Shown one piece after another: positions 56,686 to 64,000 of a DNA stretch of 64,000 nt; position 1 is the stretch's first letter, and each line of letters begins with the position of its first letter. Source of the DNA: JADJOM01 sp963817435 (GTDB lineage: Bacteria; Gemmatimonadota; Gemmatimonadetes; Gemmatimonadales; GWC2-71-9); the NCBI GenBank assembly GCA_963817435.1, contig CAWFNY010000004.1, positions 103,459 to 167,458 of the forward strand. The letters run 5' to 3'. The position numbers were made by a program, and so were the translations under genes. The notes beneath the pieces are model-generated. The model had not been told where the DNA came from, did not search any database, and worked only from the letters and a program-made list of their open reading frames with translations.

Positions 56686-58623
56686 AGATCTCCACGATCC
56701 TCGACCACATCGACAGCGGGCACATGGCGCTGCCCGAGTTCCAGCGCGGCTACGTCTGGAACCGCGACCAGGTGCGCGGGCTGTTCGACTCGCTCTACCG
56801 TCGCCATCCGGTCGGCGGCCTGCTGGTCTGGGCCACGGAGTCGAAGACCGCGACGCATCGCGGCGACGGCACGCTCGCCGCCGGCGTGGTGAAGCTGCTG
56901 CTCGACGGCCAGCAGCGCATGACCTCGCTCTACGGCGTCGTGCGCGGCAAGCCGCCGAAGTTCTTCGACGGCAACGCCCAGGCCTTCACCGGGCTGCGCT
57001 TCCACCTCGACGCAGCGAGACGCTTCGAGTTCTACCAGCCGGTGAAGATGAAGGACGACCCGCTCTGGATCGACGTGACGGAGCTGATGCGGAAGGGCAC
57101 GGCGGGGCTTGGGCGAGTTCGTCGACGCGGCTCGCCGCGCAGCCCGCACTCGCCGCCAAGGTGGGCGAGTACGTCGGGCGCCTGAGCCGCCTGCTCGGCA
57201 TCACCGACATCGACCTCCACGTCGAGGAGGTCACCGGCGCCGACAAGACGCTCGACGTGGTGGTCGACATCTTCAACCGGGTCAACAGCGGCGGCACCAA
57301 GCTCTCCAAGGGCGACCTGGCGCTGGCCAAGATCTGCGCCGACTGGCCCGAGGCCCGCGACGCGATGAAGGCCAAGCTCAAGGAGTGGGCGAAGGCCGGA
57401 CTATCCACTTCAACCTCGACTGGCTGCTGCGCTCCGTGAACACGGTGCTGACCGGCGAGGCCAAGTTCCAGCATCCTGCACGAGAAGAGCGCGGCAGAGG
57501 TGCAGGACGCGCTCGCGCGGGCCACCAAGCACATCGACACCAGCCTGAACCTGATCGGCGGCCGGCTCGGCCTCGACCACGACCAGGTGTTCTTCGGCCG
57601 CTTCGGCGTGCCGGTGATGGTGCGCTACCTCGACCAGCGGCAGCAGGCAAACTCGGGCCGATGGGCGAGAAGGAGCGCGACAAGCTGCTGTTCTGGTTCG
57701 TGCAGGCGGCGATGTGGGGGCGCTTCTCGGGCTCCACGGAGTCGTTCATCGACCAGGACCTGGCGGCGCTGGAAGGTCGCGGACGGCGGGCTCGACAAGC
57801 TGCTCGAGCAGCTGCGCCTCTGGCACGGCGGGCTGCGCGCCGAGCCGGGACACTTCACGGGCTGGAGCCTCGGCGCGCGCTTCTACCCCGTGCTCTATCT
57901 GCTGACGCGCATGGGCGAGGCGCGCGACTGGGGCACCGGGCTGCCGCTCAAGGCGAATCTGCTCGGCAAGATGAGCCGCTGGAGGTGCACCACATCTTCC
58001 CGAAGGCGCAGCTCTACAAGCGCAAGCACACGCGCCCCGAAGTGAATGCCCTCGCCAACTTCTGCTTCCTGACCAAGGACACGAATCTCGACATCAGCGA
58101 CCGGCTGCCGGAGGAGTATTTCCCCGAAGTCGAGGCGGCCCATCCCGGCGCGCTGGCCTCGCAGTGGATTCCCGCTGACAAGGCACTTTGGAAGATCGAG
58201 AACTTCCGCGACTTCCTCGAAGCCCGCAAGGTGCTGCTGGCCGCCGAGCTCAACCGACGCATGGAGGAACTGCTGCATGGCGACACCCGCTGGCTCGCCG
58301 GCCCCGCATCGGCGGCTCCATCCGCCGTCTCTGTCGGGGGCGGAATCACCAGCGACGAGGAGGAAGCGGAGCTCGAGGCGCTGAACGACTGGGTGGAATC
58401 GCAGGGGCTGCCGCGCGGCGTCGTTCGCCTACGACTTCGCCGATCCGCAATCTGGCGAGCAGAAGGCGGTGTTCGACCTGGCGTGGCCGAACGGACTTCA
58501 GGAGGAACTGAGCCAGCCGGTGGCGGTCCTGCTCAACGAGGATGCTGCGACACTCAGGCTCGCCAGCCAGGCGCAGGATTCCGGTGCTTCACGGATGCCG
58601 CAGTCCTTCAAGCACTACGTTGA
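56682..58623 (+). CDS. GmrSD-like DUF262/HNH protein inside the type I locus, frameshifted
   Basis: It starts ATGA-overlapped with hsdS. The DUF262 part is MKISTILDHIDSGHMALPEFQRGYVWNRDQVRGLFDSLYRRHPVGGLLVW and LLDGQQRMTSLYG; the R-x-x-V-W and DGQQR motifs are the GmrS NTPase-like core. The C-terminal half has EVHHIFPKAQLYK...NALANFCFLTKDTN, an HNH (DUF1524/GmrD-like) nuclease. Frame changes occur near 57105, 57403, 57475, 57653, 57772, 57987 and 58425. GmrSD proteins restrict DNA with glucosylated cytosines; this one would extend the type I locus against modified phage DNA. That role is inferred from family. Confidence 0.82.
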
Positions 58624-58650
58624 GTCAGAAGTGCTTGGTGGAGCCCGCCC

Positions 58651-60920
58651 GTGCCTGAGCAACCCCGATCGGAGCGCAAGACGCAGAACCGGGTCATCGC
58701 GCTGTTCACCGACCCGGCACGGCTCGACAACCTCGGTTACCGGTACCTCGGTGAGTGGAACAAGCGCGCAAGCAACCGCGCCATCGAGACGGCGATTCTC
58801 GCGCGACAACCTCGCCGCCCGCGGCTATTCGCCCGCCCACATCGCTGCCGTCCTGCAGAAGCTTGAGACGGCCGCTGATTCAACTGGTATCACGCTCTAC
58901 CAGGCGAACATGCGGACCTACCAGCTTCTGCGGTACGGCGTGCCAGTGCAGGTAGCTGCGGGTCAGCCACACAAGACAGTCGACTTGATCGACTGGCAGC
59001 ATCCAGAGCGGAATGACTTCGCGCTCGCCGAGGAGGTCACGCTCAAGGGAGGCTACGAGCGGCGACCGGACATCGTGCTGTACATCAACGGCCTCGCCAT
59101 CGCAGTGATCGAGCTCAAGCGCAGCTCGGTGCAGGTCGCCGACGGCGTGCGCCAGCTCATCACCAATCAGGAAGAGACTTTCAACAAGGGGTTCTTCAGC
59201 ACCGTGCAGCTGGTGATCGCAGGCAGCGACTCGCAAGGGCTGCGCTACGGCACTACGGGCACACCCGAACAGTTCTTCGTACAGTGGAAGGATGAAGCCG
59301 CCGGCGGGGAAGGAGCCCAGATCGAGGCAGGGGAACTCCTCGACCGTCCGCTGCTCACAGCTGTGCAACAAGGAGCGGCTGCTCGACCTGATTCGCAACT
59401 TCGTTCTCTTTGATGCCGGCCACAAGAAGGTGCCCGCGCCCCCACCAGTTCTTCGGCGTTCAAGGCCGCGCAGGAGCGCATCGCCCAGCGCGAGGGCGGC
59501 GTCATCTGGCACACCCAGGGAAGCGGCAAGAGCATCTGATGGTGCTTCTGGCCAAGTGGCTTCTGGAGCACGACCCCGACGCCCGAATTCTCGTCGTCAC
59601 CGACCGGGATGAGCTGGACAAGCAGATCGAGGGGGTGATGAAGAACGCCGGCGTGATCGGTCCGGAGTCGCCCTCACCACGCATCGCCTCCCGGGCAGAA
59701 TTCGTGCGGAAGCTGGGTTCGGCCACCCCGCGCCTGCTCTGCGCGCTGATACACAAGTTCGACCCCACCGACCTGAACGGTCCACCTCCGCCGCTGCACG
59801 GGCGATTCTACGTGTTCGTGGACGAGTGCCACCGCACCCAAGGTGGCGACATGAATGGGCAGATGAAGCGGTGGCTGGAGAGCGCCATCTTCGTCGGCTT
59901 CACGGGTACACCGCTCCTGCGTCAGGACAAGCAGATGACGCGCGATGTATTCGGGACCTATATCCACACCTACAAGTTCCAGGAGGGCGTGGCAGACGGC
60001 GTCATCCTCGACCTCAAGTATCAGGCGCGGGACGTACCCCAGCGGCTTACATCGCGAGATGCCATCGACAGGTGGTTCGAACAGAAGACCAGGGGGCTCA
60101 ACAACTTCCAGAAGGCGGTGTTGCGCAAGCGCTGGGCGACGATGGAGGAGTTGATGAGCGCTGGTGAGCGCAAGCAGCGCATCATCGCCAGCATCGTCGA
60201 GGACTTCTGGCCTCAAGCCACGCCTGAACAACGACCGGGGCACGGCGATCCTGGTGGCGGCGTCGATTTACGATGCCTGCCACTACTATCGGCTCTTCCA
60301 GAACACGGCCTTCGGCCAGTACTGCGGAATCGTCACGTCCTACGAGCCGAACCACAACGCCATTTCGCGCGAACCGGCCGAACAGCGATGAGCGCTACAA
60401 GTTCGACACCTACACCCAGCACCTACTCAAGTATGGCCAGACCACGAAGCAGTACGAAGACGAGGTCAAAACGCCGTTTCATCGAGGAGCCGGCGAACCT
60501 CAAGCTCCTGATCGTGGTCAGCAAGCTCCTCACCGGCTTCGATGCGCCGAGCTGCACCTATATCTACCTCGACCATGAGCTGCACGATCACAACCTGTTC
60601 CAGGCGATCTGCCGGACCAATCGACTCGATGGAGATGACAAGGACTACGGGTACATCGTCGATTTCAAGGAGCTGTTCGGTGATGTACAGAAGGCGCTCG
60701 CAGTCTACAGTTCCGACGAGCTCGACACTGATGACGGTGGCGGCGGAGACAACAACGTCCGGCTGAAGGATTGGCTGGTCGAGGGAAAGAAGCGGCTCGA
60801 AGAGGCGCGCGAGGCGCTGCACTACCTATGCGAGCCGGTACCGCTGCCGCGCGAGGTGGAGCAGTACCTCCAGCATTTCTGCGGTGACGCGGCTAACCCC
60901 TTGGCCTTCCGGCGCTGGGT
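58651..60920 (+). CDS. hsdR: type I restriction subunit HsdR, frameshifted and cut at its 3' end
   Basis: It starts with VPEQPRSERKTQNRVIALF. The nuclease domain has RRPDIVLYINGLAIAVIELKRSS (PD-ExK), the motor has HTQGSGKS (Walker A), VFVDECHRTQGG (Walker B) and FTGTPLL. Later helicase motifs are LLTGFDAPSCTYIYLDHEL and ICRTNRLDGDDKDYGYIVDF. Frame changes lie near 58800, 59350, 59450, 60215, 60375 and 60470. After HFCGDAANPLAF (~60905) similarity to HsdR ends and unrelated DNA begins, so the C-terminal ~200 residues are missing. It cuts DNA after translocation in complex with HsdMS. Confidence 0.83.
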
Positions 60921-61163
60921 CAGCTCATCGCCAAAGCGGGCCTTGAGCCCGCGAACGGGAAAGCCGCAGACGCGGCATAATCCTCAGCGTTTGCGCCGTG
61001 CGCCTATAGCGGCGGAGCCGTTGCTGGAATCGCTGCGCCGCTCTAGGCTTTTGTTTTGTCGCAACGGTTTGGCGGAAAACCGCACACACTTTTCCGCACG
61101 TTGCTCCAGCTGATCGGCCCTGCAATTTTAGCTGTGCTTCCGCATAGAGCGGGGGAATTAGAC
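60905..61163. other. junction between the defence island and alphaproteobacterial-like DNA
   Basis: At about 60905-60925 the hsdR reading frame loses meaning. The following ~200 bp are full of sequence that translates as RSRLLFCRNGLAENRTHFSARCSS, a non-coding stretch common upstream or downstream of genes in Rhizobiales-type genomes. The next genes are on the opposite strand and of different style. Either a chimeric assembly join or a transfer boundary. Confidence 0.6.
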
Positions 61164-61961
61164 CTACCGCGCGCGCGGGACGCGGCGGAGCATGCCGCTA
61201 TCGCTCGGCCCATAGCGATGCATGGACGCGCCTTCGAGGCGGAGCCAGCGCCGCGGCCGCTCGGTGTCACCCACAAGCTGCTCGACCAGCGTCCAGAACC
61301 TTGCGCCGTAATTCATGTGGATGAGATGGGCCACCTCATGCGCGGCGACGTAATCGAGCACGAAGGGGGGTGCCAAAATGAGACGCCAGGAGAAGCTCAG
61401 CACGCCATTGGTGGAGCAGGAGCCCCAGCGTGTCGTTGGATCGCGCAAGGTGACCCGGCGCGGGGCGACGCCCAGCGCCTTGGCATAGCCGCGCACCGCC
61501 TCGCAGACTTCGCGGCGCGCCTCGGCGCGGAGCCAATCGCGGACCCGGCGCGGCACATGCTCGTCCTCGCCGCTGGCGATGATGAATGCCTTGCGCGGCC
61601 CTCGAATCGAGGAACACGCCGCGGCGCGCCTCGGGATCATGGCCGATGATGTGATCGCGGCCCCGATAGGGGACGATGTCGCCCGGCTCGAGCATGACGG
61701 GCGCGGGAATGGCTGCGAGCCTGCCGGCGATCCAATCCACCTCGTCGCGTGCGAAATCGAGGGCGCGCTCCAGCGCCTGGCGGCTCGGCGCCACCACGGC
61801 GACCTCCCCCGTGGTGGGGTGGACGCGCACAATGAGCCGGGTCGCACGCCATTGGTCCGCGCCACCACCGGCACGGCCCGCCCGCCGATCCGCAGGATAT
61901 CGCGCCGCACGAGCGGCCCGCGCTTGCTGCGAAAGCCCGGAATTTGTGGCTTCATCCCCAT
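61164..61961 (-). CDS. YgjP/SprT-like M48-type metalloprotease, two frameshifts
   Basis: It starts at MGMKPQIPGFRSKRGPLVRRDIL. After a frame change near 61850 it reads ATRLIVRVHPTTGEVAVVAPSRQALERALDF and EPGDIVPYRGRDHIIGH; after a second change near 61605 it reads KAFIIASGEDEHVPRRVRDWL, TLRDPTTRWGSCS and HEVAHLIHMNYGARFW with the HExxH zinc site. This is the DUF45/YgjP-type predicted metal-dependent hydrolase. TRWGSCS is a family hallmark. Its style is alphaproteobacterial. Confidence 0.8.
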   Translation of the reverse strand: MGMKPQIPGFRSKRGPLVRRDILRIGGRAVPVVARTNGVRPGSLCASTPPRGRSPWWRRAARRWSAPSISHATRWIGSPAGSQPFPRPSCSSRATSSPIGAAITSSAMIPRRAAACSSIRGPRKAFIIASGEDEHVPRRVRDWLRAEARREVCEAVRGYAKALGVAPRRVTLRDPTTRWGSCSTNGVLSFSWRLILAPPFVLDYVAAHEVAHLIHMNYGARFWTLVEQLVGDTERPRRWLRLEGASMHRYGPSDSGMLRRVPRAR

Positions 61962-62579
61962 GCGCAGAGCCCCCTTGCAAGGGCCCGCCAGCCCTGCGCG
62001 CGCCTTCACGCCATTGACCTTGGCGCGAGGGGGAACGGGGGGATGGTCAATCATCTTTGGCGGCTTCTGATGGTGCTGTGCGGCATAAAACCGTCAGCGG
62101 GAAGGAGCGACGCGACGACTTCAATTTATGATCGACAGGGGGGTGGACCGCAAGGGGTGATTAAGGTCTGGGAGCCCCGAATGTTGTGGACCGCGCGCGG
62201 CCGGGTAGGGCCAAGAAGGGCCATATAAAATATATAGCAATATCAATATGTTAGATTGACCCTATTGGGAGTAGGGCCGGGAAGGGCCGCAGCCCCTGCG
62301 GGTAGGGCGCCCGCGCTCACCCGAAGCCAGCGGGGGTAGGATTGGGCAAGGCAAAGCGGCAGGGTTCCGCCAGTTTCAGCCGGGCTTACCGGAGTTGAAT
62401 TTCCCGGCGAATGCCGTAGCGCAGGGACCTATCGCGCGGGTGCCGGTGCGGGACCGATGGAGGCACCGCGGGGGCCAGGGCGCCCGTGCGAGGTAGGGCC
62501 CCCAAGGGGATGGAATGTTGGTACGCGGCACGCGCGCTGCCGCGCTTTTTCCCGGGCCTGAACGATCAGTGCTTATGCG
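61962..62579. other. intergenic, repeated GTAGGGC motif and A/T tract
   Basis: No gene is seen in this 618-bp stretch. An A/T-rich piece (ATATAAAATATATAGCAATA, 62221-62240) stands out from the GC-rich surroundings. The motif GTAGGGC or GTAGGG occurs five times between 62205 and 62500. A phaZ terminator was not found; CCCCTGCGGGTAGGGCGC shows only short self-complementarity. Confidence 0.5.
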
Positions 62580-63837
62580 TCAGCCCGCTGGCGGCGCGTT
62601 GAATTCCTTGATGAACGCCGCCACGCGGGGACGGATTTCATTGCGCCAGCGCGAGCCGTTGAAGACGCCGTAATGGCCGACCTTCAATTGGATGTAGTGC
62701 TGCTTCCGCTCGGGCGGAATCTGGTGCACAAATCGAGCGCGGCCGCGGTCTGTCCCAGACCCGAAATGTCGTCGCGCTCACCTTCCACGCAGAGGAGGGC
62801 AGTCTTGGTGATGGCGGAGGGATCGATGCGCCAGGCCGCGATGCTCCCAGGTCCCGCGGGCCAATTGCTGCTCCTGGAACACGCGCTTGACCGTTTCCAG
62901 ATAGAATTCCGCGGTGAGGTCGAGGACGGAGAGATATTCATCGTAAAAGGCGCGATGATCGTCCACCCCGTCGCCGTCGCCATCGACGAGATCCCAGAAA
63001 AGCTGCTGATGAGCGTCCAGATGCCGGTCGAGAAATTCATGGTCATGAAGCCGGTGAGCTGCAGGAAGCCCGGATAAACATGGCGCAGCACGCCCGGATA
63101 GGGCGGGGGCACCGGGAAGATGACGTTGCGCTCGAACCATTCGATCGGGCGCGAGGTCGCGAGATTATTGGGCTGGGTCGGATTTCGGCGCGTGTCGATA
63201 GGCCCGCCCATCAGCGTCGCCGTCAAAGGCAGGCAGGGATCGTTGCCCATGCTCATCACCGAAAGCGCCACCAGCGCCGGCACCGAAGGCTGGCAGACGG
63301 CCATCACATGCGCGCCAGGCCCAAGCCAGCGCGGAGTCTCGATGACATAATCCGTGTAATCCTCGACCCCGAAGCGCCCCTCGATGATCGGCACGCGGCG
63401 CGCATCAGTCCAATCGGTGATGTAGACCTCATGATCGGGCAGGAGCGCCTCGACCGTGCCGCGCAGGAGCATGTGGCGTAATGGCCCGAAAGCGGGGCCA
63501 CGATGAGGAGGCGCGGGTAGTTCTCGTGCCCGGTCTTCTTGAGCACGGCCGGATCGCGGGTGAAGTGGCGCAGGTGGCAGAAGGGCTTTCGCCAGACCAC
63601 GCGGTCCTCGACCGCGCAGGGGCTTTCGCCCACCATGGTCTCGGTGAGGCCGAATTCGGGCTTGCTGTAGCGCCGGGTCGTGCTCTCGAACACATCGAGC
63701 GCGGCGGAGATGCTGCGGCCGGGCAGGGTGTCGCGCATGGGGTTCATGGGGCTCTTGAGCAGCAACTGGCTAAGGCCGGCGACTGCCCGGAGCGGCTGAA
63801 CCATAGCGTAATTCAACTCGTAAACTTGATACAGCAA
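62580..63837 (-). CDS. phaZ: intracellular polyhydroxybutyrate depolymerase, frameshifted
   Basis: The start is probably TTG 63837 (LLYQVYELNYAMVQPLRAVAG). Diagnostic segments are PEFGLTETMVGESPCAVEDRVVW, YPRLLIVAPLSGHYAT, then VYITDWTDARRVPIIEGRFG and VMAVCQPSVPALVALSVM with the catalytic Cys of intracellular PhaZ1 enzymes. The end reads FYDEYLSVLDLTAEFYLETVKRVFQEQQLARGTWEHRG and VEGERDDISGLGQT. Frame changes occur near 63480, 63030, 62845 and 62720. Length ~418 is normal. It degrades stored PHB granules to 3-hydroxybutyrate. PHB storage fits an alphaproteobacterium. Confidence 0.85.
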
Positions 63838-64000
63838 GAAGCACCCTCCTTCGGTGGCCTGCGCCTTCCAATACTGCCTCCCAAGGCGCCACAAACGGCG
63901 AAAGCGAGGAGGCGGAAAGAGCGGGGATCTTCTGACCTTAAGGGACCTGCCGTCCACTTCAAGATATGCGTAAACTTGTGCTGAGATCTTAACGACGACG
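63838..64000. other. end of window, upstream region of phaZ
   Basis: 163 bp before phaZ on its strand. A/T-richer patches (CGTAAACTTGTGCTGAGATC) near 63965-63990 could contain the phaZ promoter; no defined boxes can be claimed. Confidence 0.35.

Noticed and set aside
53750..60500. Programmed or phase-variable frameshifting in the restriction genes
   Set aside because: The changes are many, lie outside long homopolymers or repeats, and also occur in the unrelated genes after 61 kb.

Overview
The window is a high-GC, densely coded bacterial segment. The first ~48 kb looks like one chromosome, most likely a member of the Gemmatimonadota or a close relative. This is an inference from style, not from a database match: many signal-peptide and beta-barrel proteins, an S10 carboxypeptidase, RCC1 and HAF-type repeat proteins, and above all dozens of copies of an imperfect palindrome (arms TGTCATCCCGAG.../...CTCGGGATGACA) that translates in stray frames as HPERSEGS or SRAQRGI. 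Many copies are flanked by (GGGAAGA)n on one side and (TCTTCCC)n on the other, forming nested inverted repeats.

Layout. 0-4 kb: hydrolase, FmdB zinc ribbon, CoA-type Nudix, and a DtxR/MntR regulator with an Nramp transporter behind a promoter overlapped by a palindromic operator. 4-9.5 kb: a hydroxyacyl-CoA dehydrogenase diverging from a four-gene AttEFGH-like ABC export system whose last gene fuses a permease N-terminus to a lipocalin-like AttH/CrtC domain. 9.5-14.8 kb: a TPR/beta-barrel outer-membrane protein with a TPR/glycoside hydrolase-like protein, then small genes. 14.8-30.4 kb: housekeeping genes (crcB with DUF190, nadE, thioesterase, patatin, CBS, mutY, an mlaEFD lipid-transport operon, rnz, a tetR/S41 protease pair with a clear operator, a class II photolyase). 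30.4-40.9 kb: RCC1 lipoprotein, tRNA-Ala, an HD-GYP protein, tRNA-Gln, a small RiPP-like cassette (51-residue double-Gly precursor plus JmjC/cupin oxygenase) between 150-bp direct repeats, a lipoprotein, S10 peptidase and a 3'-truncated acyl-CoA dehydrogenase. 41-48.2 kb: an accessory zone of toxin-antitoxin-like pairs (RHH/nucleotidyltransferase, HicBA, VapBC, DUF4160/DUF2442), two repeat arrays, a 21-bp phased tandem repeat and two related unknown genes. 48.5-61 kb: a HAF-repeat protein, then a defence island (HNH nuclease module, decayed nuclease genes, a type I restriction-modification locus hsdM-hsdS-hsdR with a GmrSD-like DUF262/HNH gene inserted before hsdR).

The palindromes stop after 48.3 kb. 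From ~52 kb to the end nearly every gene carries single-base frame changes. At ~60.9 kb hsdR runs into unrelated DNA with genes on the other strand (YgjP-like metalloprotease, intracellular PHB depolymerase) that look alphaproteobacterial. The last 3 kb is therefore either a chimeric join or a transfer boundary, and gene integrity beyond 52 kb should be read with caution.

The most interesting items are: (1) a GIY-YIG nuclease gene enclosed exactly by perfect 29-nt copies of the palindrome arms, which makes it a candidate autonomous parent of the dispersed repeats; (2) the RiPP-like precursor/JmjC oxygenase cassette next to tRNA-Gln; (3) a photolyase carrying two in-frame palindrome insertions; (4) a 21-bp array kept in perfect phase for 357 bp.
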